A stretch of DNA of 64,000 nucleotides, taken from Gemmatimonadota bacterium (GTDB taxonomy: Bacteria > Gemmatimonadota > Gemmatimonadetes > Longimicrobiales > Gaopeijiaceae). Shown in pieces: positions 1 to 10,313 of the stretch. The position numbers and the translations under genes were made by a program. The notes under the pieces are model-generated. The model did not search any database and was not told where the DNA came from. It was given only the letters and a program-made list of their open reading frames with translations. How positions within the stretch are numbered: the stretch's first letter is position 1; every line of letters starts with the position of its first letter. The stretch lies in NCBI GenBank assembly GCA_022826005.1, contig JAJDVT010000141.1, positions 62,001-126,000 of the forward strand. The letters run 5' to 3'.

Positions 1-250
1 GCGAGGGAATCCTGCCGGGAGTCCCGCCCGCCGACCAGGAGTCCGCGGATGAACCCGCTTGAGTACCGAGTGCGGAGCCACGAGAACGTTAAGTGTAAAG
101 AAAACGTGACAATACGTAAGGCAGACTTTACGGCTGGGCTATGTGGGCAGAACGGCTGGCGTCCGGTAGGGGTGACCCGGCCCGCTAACCCTCCGGAATC
201 AACCTCGCCCCGTGGGCCTCCAGTGTCTCCAGCACCTGCCGCCACTGGCG
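1..250. other. Non-coding or degraded region at the left edge
   Basis: No convincing gene is visible. An open frame from the ATG at 49 runs to 636, but its first two thirds have no recognisable protein character; it stays open because of the high GC. The only distinct structure is the AT-rich repeat element at 94-132. Confidence 0.4.
94..132. promoter_or_regulatory. TGTAA/TTACA tandem palindrome, copy 1
   Basis: The 39 bp read TGTAA-N8-TGACA-N3-CGTAA-N8-TTACG, matching the composite consensus TGTAA-N8-TTACA-N3-TGTAA-N8-TTACA at 17 of 20 arm positions with exact spacing. Four more copies lie at 11798, 19910, 41186 and 53118. Here the element lies in an AT-richer island ahead of a degraded gene region, so its target gene is unclear. 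Operator or bidirectional promoter are both possible. Confidence 0.55.
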
Positions 251-486
251 ATGCGGTGGCCCTGGTCGAGGCGGGAGACGCGCGCGAGCTACACCGACGC
301 GCTCACGCTCGCGCTTATCCGCGAGGCCGAGGGCGTGGATATGCCGAAGGCCCAGGCCGAGGCCGTGGCCGCCGTCGAGGCTTCGGCAGGCAGGTGGGGC
401 GGGCGTTCGCGTCCGCTGCCGTCGAGGGCGACCGGTTCGACGTACTCACGCCGTCGCTGCTCGCCTGCATCGGGCGCGAGTTGGTG
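251..486 (+). pseudogene. Broken N-terminal fragment of an HK97-type phage portal protein
   Basis: Starting at the ATG at 251, the frame reads MRWPWSRRETRASYTDAL and then an Ala-rich helix ending in AAVEASAG. This resembles the start of HK97-family portal proteins. The match then continues one frame over (frame of position 1) as GRAFASAAVEGD and LTPSLLACIGRELV, the next conserved portal block, so there is a frameshift near 380-392. After about 80 codons the portal similarity stops at GRELV and is replaced by an S9 peptidase tail. It is a dead relic, probably of a prophage or gene-transfer agent. The family call is from memory of portal N-termini and is an inference; the frame switch is visible directly. 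Confidence 0.45.
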
Positions 487-636
487 GACCGGCTCGTGGA
501 GCTCGGGAAGACCTTCGACTACATGACCTACCCCAACCGGAACCACGGCCTGTCGGAAGGGGAGGGGACGGCCCTCCACGTGCGCATGCTCATGGTGCGG
601 TATCTGCTGGAGCATCTGCCGGCGGGGCCGAAGTAG
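484..636 (+). pseudogene. C-terminal remnant of an S9 family peptidase
   Basis: The last 50 codons read VDRLVELGKTFDYM, then YPNRNHGLSEGEGT, then a helix ending LLEHLP before the TAG at 634. This is the C-terminal block of prolyl-oligopeptidase/DPP-IV-like S9 enzymes, where the HG pair carries the catalytic histidine. The rest of the roughly 700-residue enzyme, including the GxSxGG nucleophile region, is absent. It is fused in frame to a portal-protein fragment at about 472-486, where both ancestors probably had a similar 'ELV' stretch. It cannot be an active peptidase. An intact but different S9 peptidase lies at 36656-39037. Confidence 0.6.
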
Positions 637-803
637 GTCGGCGGCCGGGTGCCTGACCGGGGGACGCACGACCAGGACATCGCTATACGACGTCACGGCG
701 GAAGAACGAGGGGCGGCTTTGGGCTAATGACTGTTCGGTGACGTGCGGCTGACCGCCTGCATTACATTTCTCCCTGGACACAAGTCCCGCGGAGCGAAGC
801 GCA

Positions 804-1109
804 ATGGTGACCAGGGAAGCACTCGCCAGAATCAGAACCATCGTCGAGCGCGTGTACGCCGACTACTTCGGTGAGCACGAGACCGACCTCACTCTCAAGG
901 CACGCGTCGACCACTACGGATACGATGTGGTGGATGTCGTCTTTGTGTCCGAAGAGACGCCTCCGGGGCTGGGCGGACGGAAGTCCGTGGAGTTCAGGGG
1001 GCAGGTCTACGACGAGATGGTGGAGGACGAAATCTTCATCGACCTGATCTTCCGGTTCCACTTGCGGGAGGAACTTGAGGCGGTCCTCGCCGAGCAGGGC
1101 TTGGCATGA
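804..1109 (+). CDS. Small acidic hypothetical protein
   Basis: This is a 101-residue protein I do not recognise. It has an N-terminal amphipathic helix (about residues 1-25), a middle part with a predicted beta strand DVVDVVFVSEE, and an acidic C-terminal helix. There is no signal peptide or membrane segment. The ATG follows a weak GGAG about 10 bases upstream. Its stop overlaps the start of a 42-codon frame (ATGA at 1106-1109), suggesting a two-gene unit. The pairing of a small alpha/beta protein with a short helical partner is loosely reminiscent of toxin-antitoxin pairs, but no catalytic motif supports that. Confidence 0.5.
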   Translation: MVTREALARIRTIVERVYADYFGEHETDLTLKARVDHYGYDVVDVVFVSEETPPGLGGRKSVEFRGQVYDEMVEDEIFIDLIFRFHLREELEAVLAEQGLA

Positions 1110-1234
1110 CCCCCGGACACTGGCTGGATGCAGCTGAAGAGCTTCTCGGGGAAGCCCGCCGGGGAGCCCCGCGCCAAGTCAAACGAGCCCTCGCGATTCA
1201 CGTCCTCTTCAAGGAGCGACCCGGTACATCCTGA
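1106..1234 (+). CDS. Possible 42-residue helical protein coupled to the preceding gene
   Basis: The frame begins at the ATG that overlaps the stop of the previous gene (ATGA) and ends at TGA 1232-1234. The product starts MTPGHWLDAAEELLGEARRG and continues as a basic helix, KRALAIHVLFKERPG. The overlap and the helical, protein-like composition are the only support. It could be the shortened partner of a two-gene system, or a fortuitous frame. A small GC hairpin follows immediately. Confidence 0.35.
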   Translation: MTPGHWLDAAEELLGEARRGAPRQVKRALAIHVLFKERPGTS

Positions 1235-1251
1235 CCGGCGTCTCGTGCCGG
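1235..1251. terminator. Short hairpin between convergent transcripts
   Basis: CCGGC and GCCGG form a 5-bp stem around a 7-base loop, directly after the stop of the small plus-strand gene and just beyond the stop of purF on the minus strand. The position between convergent ends fits a bidirectional terminator, but there is no T-tract and the stem is short. Confidence 0.3.
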
Positions 1252-1257
1252 GGTTGC

Positions 1258-2681
1258 TCAGCCCCCCCCCACCCCCGCCTCCAGATCCACGAGCGGCGCC
1301 GAGTACTCGCCCGAGAAGCACGCCGCGCAGAACGGCCCCCGCTCCTCGACCGCGGCGACCATCCCATCCAGCGTCAGGTACCCCAGCGAGTCCATCCCCA
1401 GGTCGGCCGCGATCTCGTCGACGGTCATCCGGGACCCCAGGAGTTCCCCCTTCGACGGCATGTCGATCCCGTAGAAACACGGGTACCGGACGGGGGGGCT
1501 GGCCACGCGGAAGTGCACCTCCGCCGCTCCCGCGCCGCGGATGAACTTGACCAGGCTGCGCGACGTGGTCCCCCGCACGATCGAGTCGTCGACCACGACC
1601 ACGCGCTGCCCGGCGAGCACGTCGCGCACCGGGTTGTACTTGATGCGGGCGCCGAAATCGCGGTCGGCCTGGCTCGGGCGGATGAAGGTGCGGCCGACGT
1701 AGTGGTTGCGCAGCAGGCCCAGCTCGTAGGGGATGCCGCTCTGCTCGCTGTAGCCCAGCGCGGCAGAGTTGGCGCTGTCGGGCACCGCGATCACGCAGTC
1801 GCCGGCCACGGGGTGCTCCCGGGCGAGCTGGCGTCCGAAGGCGCGGCGCGCGCGGTCGACGCTGACGCCCCAGAGGTTCGAGTCGGGGCGGGCGAAGTAC
1901 ACGAGTTCGAAGATGCACGGCGCGGGGGTCTCGGGATGGAGGCCCGGGAGGCTCTCGACCTGGCCGCCGCGGAAGCGGAGCAGTTCGCCCGGCTCGATGT
2001 CGCGCACGAAGGTGGCCCCCATGATGTCCAGCGCGCAGGTCTCGCTGGTGACGACGTGGCCGCCGTCCAGCTCGCCCAGCACGAGGGGACGGAAGCCGCG
2101 CGGGTCGCGCACCGCGTACATGGTGTCGCCCACGGTTAGCACCAGCGCGTAGGCTCCCTCCAGGAAGCTCAGCGCGTCGCGGATCTGGGCCACGACCGAC
2201 CGGTGCCGCGAGCGCGCGATCAGGTGGACGATCGCCTCGGAATCCGACGAGCTCTGGAAGATCGCGCCCTCGTCGACGAGCTGGGACTTGATCGTGTTGG
2301 CGTTCGTGAGGTTGCCGTTGTGCACGATCGCCAGGTCGCCCTCGGAATAGCTGACCACGATCGGCTGCGCGTTGACTCGCTGGCCACCGCCGGCGGTCGA
2401 GTAGCGAACGTGGCCGAGCGCGGTGTTGCCCGGCAGCGACGCGATCCGCTCGGCGTCGAAAACATCCGAGACCAGCCCGATTTCCTTGTACAGCTTCGTG
2501 CGTCCACCGTTGGCCGCACAGATGCCCGCCGCCTCCTGGCCCCGGTGCTGCAGCGCGTAGAGCGCCAGGAAGGCAAGTTCCGAGGCGTTGTCGATGCCGT
2601 TGATCCCGACGATTCCGCACTCCTCGCGGGGGCGGTCGTCCAGGAGGGGGAGACGGATGTCCGTGGGGCCGCGGTCTCGCA

Positions 2682-2685
<4 letters not shown>
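1258..2685 (-). CDS. purF: Amidophosphoribosyltransferase (PurF)
   Basis: The 475-residue enzyme makes 5-phosphoribosylamine from PRPP and glutamine, the first step of purine synthesis in the cytoplasm. A short propeptide precedes Cys23 (EECGIVG), which becomes the N-terminal nucleophile of the glutaminase domain. The PRPP site is [14 protein letters not shown]. Cysteines in APCIFE, RYPCFYG and CAACFSG are those that bind the 4Fe-4S cluster in the Bacillus-type enzyme, so this is the oxygen-sensitive, processed class. The ATG at 2685 overlaps the purL stop (ATGA), and a second ATG follows directly. It is the last gene of the coupled minus-strand chain that begins with truA and the htrA-like gene. 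Confidence 0.97.
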
Positions 2686-5014
<2,329 letters not shown>

Positions 5015-5018
<4 letters not shown>

Positions 5019-5716
5019 GCCACCTCCTCGCGCGCGACGGCCCCGACGATTGATTCGAAGAAGGGCAGGCCGTCCACCGATCCGAGCACCGCCTCGATCG
5101 CGCGGTCCGGGTGCGGCATCATCCCGAGCACGTTGCCGCGGGCGTTGACGATGCCGGCGATGTTCTTGAGCGAGCCGTTGGGATTGGCCTCGGCGGAAGC
5201 GTTGCCCTGGGCGTCGCAATAGCGGAACAGGACGCGACGCTCCTCCTCCAGGACGGCCAGCGTGCCCGCGTCCGCGTAGTAGCTGCCGTCCGCGTGCGAC
5301 AGCGGCATGCCCAGCACCTGCCGCTTGCGGTAGCCGGATGTGAACACGGAGTCGGTGCGCTCGACCCGCAGCCGGCAGTGGTGGGATTGGAAGGACAGCG
5401 ATTCGTTGCGCAGCAGTGCCCCGGGGAGCATCCCGGCCTCGCAGAGGACCTGGAAGCCGTTGCAGATCCCGACGACCACGCCGCCTTCCTCTCCGAACGC
5501 GGTGACGGCGTCCATGATCGGGCTGAAGCGGGCGATGGCGCCGGGCCGGAGGTAGTCGCCGTGGGCGAAGCCGCCGGGCACGATCACGGCGTCCGCGCCG
5601 CGCAGCGAGGTTTCGCGGTGCCAGACGTAGCTGGGCGACCCGCCGGCCAGTTCGATGCTGCGGTGGCAGTCCTGGTCGCAGTTGGAACCGGGGAAGGTGA
5701 TGATCGCGATCTTCAT
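5015..5716 (-). CDS. purQ: Phosphoribosylformylglycinamidine synthase subunit I (PurQ)
   Basis: The 233-residue class I glutamine amidotransferase feeds ammonia to PurL. The nucleophile Cys is in [10 protein letters not shown] and the catalytic His is in [10 protein letters not shown] near the C-terminus. The N-terminus [16 protein letters not shown] is typical of the family. The ATG at 5716 overlaps the purS stop (ATGA), and its own stop overlaps the purL start. The complex PurS-PurQ-PurL therefore has all three subunits encoded contiguously. Confidence 0.97.
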
Positions 5717-5979
5717 GGGGCCGTTCCGTCCGCTTCGGCCGTGATGCGGAAGTCCTCGGTAACGGGATTGGCGAGGAGCTTGCGGCACATCTCTTCGGCG
5801 CGCTCCCTGGCGTCCTCGGGGGTGGCGGCGGCCACTTCGAGGTAGATCGCCTTGCCCACGCGCACGTCCTCGACGGCATCGTACCCCAACGACGAGAGGG
5901 CGTGGTGGATCGCCTTGCCCTGCGGATCGAGCAGGCCGGGCCGGGGGGTGACGAGGACCTCCACTGTGAATCGTGTCAA
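5713..5979 (-). CDS. purS: FGAM synthase subunit PurS
   Basis: The 88-residue small subunit bridges PurQ and PurL and helps channel ammonia. The pattern [19 protein letters not shown] followed by [18 protein letters not shown] is characteristic. The start codon is TTG at 5979: an AAGGAGA Shine-Dalgarno sequence lies about six bases upstream and no ATG is available, and the TTGA overlaps the pssA stop. Its presence confirms the three-subunit form of FGAM synthase. Confidence 0.95.
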   Translation of the reverse strand: MTRFTVEVLVTPRPGLLDPQGKAIHHALSSLGYDAVEDVRVGKAIYLEVAAATPEDARERAEEMCRKLLANPVTEDFRITAEADGTAP

Positions 5980-7001
5980 GAACGGATCTCCTTGCGCTGA
6001 AAGCTATCGGATTCGTGTGCGCCGGGCTCGTGCCCGCCGGGTCTCGGGGTGCGTTCGTGCTGTCCGGACGACGCGCCGCCCTTCCGGCCGGGCCCTGCCG
6101 GATCCCGCTCGTGGGTCAGCTCATGATAGTCCACATCGCGGGGCTCCACGTCCGAATCCAGTTCGTCGGGCGTGTCCATGAGCGGATCGCGCTCGGGCAG
6201 GCGGTCGAGGAGGCCGAGGAAGACGGACCGCAGCAGGCCCCAGAGGGCGTAGGCGGCAAAGGCCGGAAAGAACCAGTAGGCGGGGAAGGCGACAGCCATC
6301 CCCAGGCCGCCCGCCAGGAGCGCCGTCCGCGCGACGCCGGCCCGGCTCTTCAAGTCGATGGCGGGCATCCTGGCGTAGGGGACGTGGCTCAGCATGAGGA
6401 TCGAGATCAGCACCATCACGATCACCATGATCTCGGGCCAGGGCAGCGAAGCCAGGTTCTGCTGGAAGAACGGCGTCCGTGAAAAGGGGTAATGGGTGAC
6501 CAGGATCAGCCCCGCGGCGGGGGTGGGCAGCCCGTGAAAGTGCCGCCGGGCCTCGCCGCCCTGCTCGACGTTGAAGCGGGCAAGGCGGATCACCACCGCG
6601 GCGAGGTAGGCGAAGGCGGCCAGCCAGCCCCAGTCGGACTCCTGGAAGTAGAGGAGAATCATCACCAGCGCGGGCGCGACGCCGAAGGAGACCGCGTCGG
6701 TAAGCGAGTCGAGTTCGGCGCCGAAGTCGGATCCGGTGCGGGTGAAGCGGGCCACCCGTCCATCCAGCAGATCGAGCGTCGCGGCGAAGACCAGGAACCA
6801 GGCGGACCAGGCGAAGTCGCCGCGGAGGGCAGCGACGATCGCGTAGGCCCCGAAAAAGAGGTTGCCGATGGTGAAGGCCGAGGGAAGGATGATTACCCCC
6901 CGCCGGAGACGCTGGCGTCGGATTTGCGCCCGGCCGGAATCCCGCCGTGACCCGTTGGAACGGAGGCGGCGCCAGCGGCGGCGGGCGTCGCGCGGGCTCA
7001 T
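5976..7001 (-). CDS. pssA: CDP-diacylglycerol-serine O-phosphatidyltransferase (PssA)
   Basis: The 341-residue integral membrane enzyme makes phosphatidylserine from CDP-diacylglycerol and serine. The CDP-alcohol phosphotransferase signature is complete: DLLDGRVAR, then eight residues, then G-x3-D-x3-D (about residues 77-102). About eight hydrophobic segments follow a basic N-terminus of 35 residues. The C-terminal 70 residues are hydrophilic, rich in His, Gly and charged residues, and look like a cytoplasmic tail. The ATG overlaps the psd stop. The product is the substrate of the enzyme encoded just upstream (psd), so the pair makes phosphatidylethanolamine; both lie inside the purine operon. 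Confidence 0.95.
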   Translation of the reverse strand: MSPRDARRRWRRLRSNGSRRDSGRAQIRRQRLRRGVIILPSAFTIGNLFFGAYAIVAALRGDFAWSAWFLVFAATLDLLDGRVARFTRTGSDFGAELDSLTDAVSFGVAPALVMILLYFQESDWGWLAAFAYLAAVVIRLARFNVEQGGEARRHFHGLPTPAAGLILVTHYPFSRTPFFQQNLASLPWPEIMVIVMVLISILMLSHVPYARMPAIDLKSRAGVARTALLAGGLGMAVAFPAYWFFPAFAAYALWGLLRSVFLGLLDRLPERDPLMDTPDELDSDVEPRDVDYHELTHERDPAGPGRKGGASSGQHERTPRPGGHEPGAHESDSFQRKEIRS

Positions 7002-7681
7002 CGTTGGGGGGCTCCCGCGGGCGCCTTGTCCGCCGCCCGCCCCACCACCGTCTCCCCGCCCCTCACCGCATCACCCGGCTGCACGGCCACCACCCAGTCC
7101 GGCGGCACGAACAGGTCCACGCGCGACCCGAAGCGGATCAGCCCGATCCGGTCGCCCGCGGCTACTCTGTCACCCTCGCGCGGGTAGGTCACGATGCGCC
7201 GCGCCACCAGCCCCGCGATCTGACGCACGACCACCGGTCCGGCCTCCGTCTCGATTCCCAGCGTCGCCCGTTCGTTGGCGCTGCTCGCGTCCGGCCTCCA
7301 CGCGGGGAGATACCGGCCCGCACGGTACGAGTAGCGGCGCACCCGCCCCATCATCGGCGCGCGCTGCACATGCACGTCGAAGATGCTCAGAAAGATCGTC
7401 ACCCGGGTCGCCGGCCCGGTCATGAAGGCCTCGCCGTCCACCGCCTCCACGCTCATCACCTTCCCGTCCGCGGGCGAAACCACCAGACCGGCGCCGTGCG
7501 GCACCCGCCGCGCGGGGTCGCGGAAGAACCATGTCACGAAGAGGGCGAGCACGGCGAAACCGGCCGGTGCGGCCGAGCGCGCCCCCCACCCCCCGTCCCG
7601 CGCCCACAGCAGCGCGGCGGCCAACAGCACCGCGCAGACGGCCACGATCGGCAGCCCCTCCCGCGCGATCGGCAGCCTCAC
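6998..7681 (-). CDS. psd: Phosphatidylserine decarboxylase (Psd, short form)
   Basis: The 227-residue membrane-associated enzyme converts phosphatidylserine to phosphatidylethanolamine. The frame shows one or two N-terminal hydrophobic segments (about residues 8-50), then FFRDPARRVP, VVSPADGKV and a C-terminal FGSRVD. Self-cleavage between Gly and Ser in that motif generates the pyruvoyl prosthetic group, as in the short PSD-II-like class. The GTG start at 7681 overlaps the purC stop (GTGA). The basic, Arg-rich run just upstream in the same frame belongs to non-coding readthrough, not to this protein. Confidence 0.93.
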   Translation of the reverse strand: MRLPIAREGLPIVAVCAVLLAAALLWARDGGWGARSAAPAGFAVLALFVTWFFRDPARRVPHGAGLVVSPADGKVMSVEAVDGEAFMTGPATRVTIFLSIFDVHVQRAPMMGRVRRYSYRAGRYLPAWRPDASSANERATLGIETEAGPVVVRQIAGLVARRIVTYPREGDRVAAGDRIGLIRFGSRVDLFVPPDWVVAVQPGDAVRGGETVVGRAADKAPAGAPQR

Positions 7682-8877
7682 CGGCCGCGGCCCCGCCCGG
7701 AGACGCCGGCTGCCAGCCCGCCGCCCGCCTCCACGCCGCTCGCCCCTGCCTCGCCGGCCTTCGCGCCGCTCGCCCTTACCCTGTCCGCTCGCGCTTCCCC
7801 CCCGAACCGCGGGGCCTCGTACTGCTCCAACCCCGTCCCCGTCAGCCGCCGGAACACCTCCCGGTACCGGTCGGCGGTGGCCGCGATCACCCGCTCGGGC
7901 AGCCGGGGCGGCGGGTGCCGTTTGTCCCAGTCCGCCAGCCCGTCCAGGTGGTCGCGCAGCGGCTGCTTGTCGAGCGACGGCTGGGGCCGGCCCCGCCGGT
8001 AGCGCTCCCGCGGCCAGAAGCGCGACGAGTCGGGGGTCAGCACCTCGTCGATCAGCAGGAGTTCCCCGTCCGGGGCCATCCCGAACTCGAACTTGGTGTC
8101 GGCCAGGATGATCCCGCACTGAGCGGCCGCCGCGCGCCCGCGCTCGTAGATGTCGAGCGACCGCCGGCGCAACTCGGCTGCGAGGTCCGCGCCCGGGGTC
8201 GCCGCGCCGTCGTTCCGCGCGCCGGGGATCACGGCACCCTCGACCCCCACGCTGCCGGCCCCCTTGCCCAGGATCTCCGCCATCCGCCCCAAGGTGATGT
8301 TCTCGTCGTGCCCCTCGGTCGCCTTTGTTGCCGGCGAGAAGATGGCGGGGACGAGCGGGTCGCTCTCGGCCAGCCCGGGGGGCAGCGGTTCCCCGGCGAG
8401 CGTCCCCGACTCCCGGTACTCCTTCCACGCCGAACCCGACAGGTAGCCTCGCACGACGCACTCCACGGGGAGCGGTGCGGTGCGCCGCACCAGGGTCGCG
8501 CGCCCCGCCCACTGGGCTTCGCAGCCAGCCAGCGCCGGCACCGCGTCCGCGATCTCACCGGTCCGCACCGAGACGACGTGGTGCGGGATCCCCGGGAGGT
8601 GGGTGCTCAGCCACCAGGCGGTGATCTGCGTGAGGACGCGGCCCTTGTCCGGCACGGGTTCCGCCATGACTACGTCGAACGCGCTGACGCGGTCGCTGGC
8701 CACGAGGAGGAGGAGGCTGCCGGGCTGCCGGGCACCGCCGGAGGACGCCGCAGCTCTGCCGTGCCTGCCGGAGCCTGCCGCGCCGACTCGGCCGCCCGGC
8801 CCGGCCGCCGCACCCCCGCCCGGCACCTCGTACACGTCGCGAACCTTGCCGCGGAAGAGGAGCGGGAGAGGGATCAC
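7678..8877 (-). CDS. purC: SAICAR synthase (PurC)
   Basis: The enzyme ligates aspartate to CAIR in the eighth step of purine synthesis. Family blocks are FRGKVRDVYEV at the start, LLVASDRVSAFDVVM, PVECVVRGYLSGSAW, and DTKFEFG with LLIDEVLTPDSSRFWP. The 399 residues include two low-complexity Gly/Ala/Arg-rich stretches. One is an insert of about 35 residues between YEV and LLLVASDRV, where homologues have only a few. The other is a C-terminal tail of about 40 residues. The GTG start overlaps the purB stop (GTGA). The inserts look like in-frame expansions of GC-rich DNA and may be disordered. Confidence 0.95.
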   Translation of the reverse strand: MIPLPLLFRGKVRDVYEVPGGGAAAGPGGRVGAAGSGRHGRAAASSGGARQPGSLLLLVASDRVSAFDVVMAEPVPDKGRVLTQITAWWLSTHLPGIPHHVVSVRTGEIADAVPALAGCEAQWAGRATLVRRTAPLPVECVVRGYLSGSAWKEYRESGTLAGEPLPPGLAESDPLVPAIFSPATKATEGHDENITLGRMAEILGKGAGSVGVEGAVIPGARNDGAATPGADLAAELRRRSLDIYERGRAAAAQCGIILADTKFEFGMAPDGELLLIDEVLTPDSSRFWPRERYRRGRPQPSLDKQPLRDHLDGLADWDKRHPPPRLPERVIAATADRYREVFRRLTGTGLEQYEAPRFGGEARADRVRASGAKAGEAGASGVEAGGGLAAGVSGRGRGR

Positions 8878-10313
8878 ACCCGCACCTCGGCGGCCTGCGG
8901 CGCGGCGTCCCGGTGGCGCGCGAGGACCGGCGCCACATGTCTCGCCAGGAAGTCGTCCACCTGCTCCGGAGCCCTCCCCACCAGCTTCCCGGGGCGCGCC
9001 ATCTCCTCCAGCTCACCGGCGCTCACCCCGAGGGTGTCGTCGGCGGCGATGCGGGCAAACAGGTCGCCTTCGGCCCCCTCCGTCATTCGCCGCGCAGCCT
9101 CCAGGGTGTGCCGGCGGATCCGCTCATGCGCCTCCTGGCGGTCGGTGCCCGAGGCGGCGGCGTCCATCATCACCGACTCCATGACCATGAAGGGGAGGTG
9201 TACGGCCAGGTTGGCCCGGACCACTCCCGCGTTCACCCTCAGACCGGAAGCCACGTTCTCCGCAAGCACGAGCAGCGCGTCGGTGGCCATGTACGCGTCG
9301 GGGATGGCGAGCCGCTTGTTGGCGGAGTCGTCCAGCGTGCGCTCCAGCCACTGCGTCGCCGCCGTTTGGGCGGGGTCGGCCGCAAGCGCGATCACGTGGC
9401 GCGCCACCGCGCAGATCCGCTCCGAGCGCATGGGGTTGCGCTTGTACGGCATCGCCGACGAGCCGACCTGCTCCTTCTCGAAGGGCTCCTCGACCTCGCG
9501 GAGGTGGGAGAGGAGGCGGACATCGTGCGCCATCTTCGACGCCGAGGCGGCCACCCCGGCCAGGGTGGCGAGGAGCGCCTGGTCCACCTTGCGCGGATAG
9601 GTCTGGCCGGTGACGGGGTACGCGCCGGCAAAGCCGAGGCGGCGACAGACGGCGTCCTCAAGCGCGGTGACCTTGCGGTGGTCGCCGCCGAAGAGCTGCA
9701 GGAACGAGGCCTGCGTGCCGGTCGTGCCGCGCACGCCCCGCAGCCGGAGCGCCGCCAACCGTTGCTCGATCTCCTCCAGGTCGAGGAGGAGGTCCTGGAT
9801 CCAGAGCGTCGCCCGCTTCCCGACGGTGGTGGGCTGGGCCGGCTGGAAGTGCGTGTACGCGAGGGTGGGGCGGGCGCGGTGTTCCCGGGCGAAGCGGGCG
9901 AGGGCATGGACGGTGGCCACGACCCGGCCCCGCACCAGCGTCATCGCTTCGCGGTGCTGGACAAGGTCGGTGTTGTCGCCGACGAAGGCGCTGGTGGCGC
10001 CGAGGTGCAGGATGCCGCGCGCCGCCGGCGCCACGTCCCCGAAGAGGTGGATGTGCGCCATGACGTCGTGCCGGAAGCGCCGCTCGTAGCGCGCGGCCGC
10101 CTCGAGGTCGATGTCGTCGAGGTGGTCGCGCATCTGCCGGATCGCGTCGGCCGGGATGTCGAGCCCGAGGTCGCGCTGCGCCTCGGCGAGTGCGAGCCAC
10201 AGCCGCCGCCAGGTGCCGAAGCGGAAGGCCGGTGCGAAGATGCGCTCCATCTCGCGGGAGGCGTACCGCGCCGAGAGCGGGTGCGCGTAGCGGTCGGGCT
10301 GCGCTAGCTCCAT
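8874..10313 (-). CDS. purB: Adenylosuccinate lyase (PurB)
   Basis: The 479-residue fumarase/aspartase-superfamily enzyme cleaves SAICAR and adenylosuccinate with release of fumarate. The superfamily signature SSAMPYKRNPMRSE contains the catalytic serine loop; the other conserved blocks are THFQPAQPTTVGKR and GATSAFVGDN. The length fits the longer, eukaryote-like PurB subtype. The ATG at 10313 overlaps the end of the htrA-like gene by about 10 bases in another frame, so translation is probably coupled to it. It is the first purine gene of the chain. Confidence 0.96.
   Translation of the reverse strand: MELAQPDRYAHPLSARYASREMERIFAPAFRFGTWRRLWLALAEAQRDLGLDIPADAIRQMRDHLDDIDLEAAARYERRFRHDVMAHIHLFGDVAPAARGILHLGATSAFVGDNTDLVQHREAMTLVRGRVVATVHALARFAREHRARPTLAYTHFQPAQPTTVGKRATLWIQDLLLDLEEIEQRLAALRLRGVRGTTGTQASFLQLFGGDHRKVTALEDAVCRRLGFAGAYPVTGQTYPRKVDQALLATLAGVAASASKMAHDVRLLSHLREVEEPFEKEQVGSSAMPYKRNPMRSERICAVARHVIALAADPAQTAATQWLERTLDDSANKRLAIPDAYMATDALLVLAENVASGLRVNAGVVRANLAVHLPFMVMESVMMDAAASGTDRQEAHERIRRHTLEAARRMTEGAEGDLFARIAADDTLGVSAGELEEMARPGKLVGRAPEQVDDFLARHVAPVLARHRDAAPQAAEVRV

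Noticed and set aside
750-770. ATTACATTTC upstream of the gene at 804 as a further copy of the TGTAA/TTACA element
   Set aside because: Only one arm (TTACA at 762) is present; the partner arms at the required spacing are absent.
8874-8877. Short overlaps such as GTGA between genes as frameshift or sequencing errors
   Set aside because: The same four-base junction recurs at many gene borders in this window, with proteins complete on both sides.
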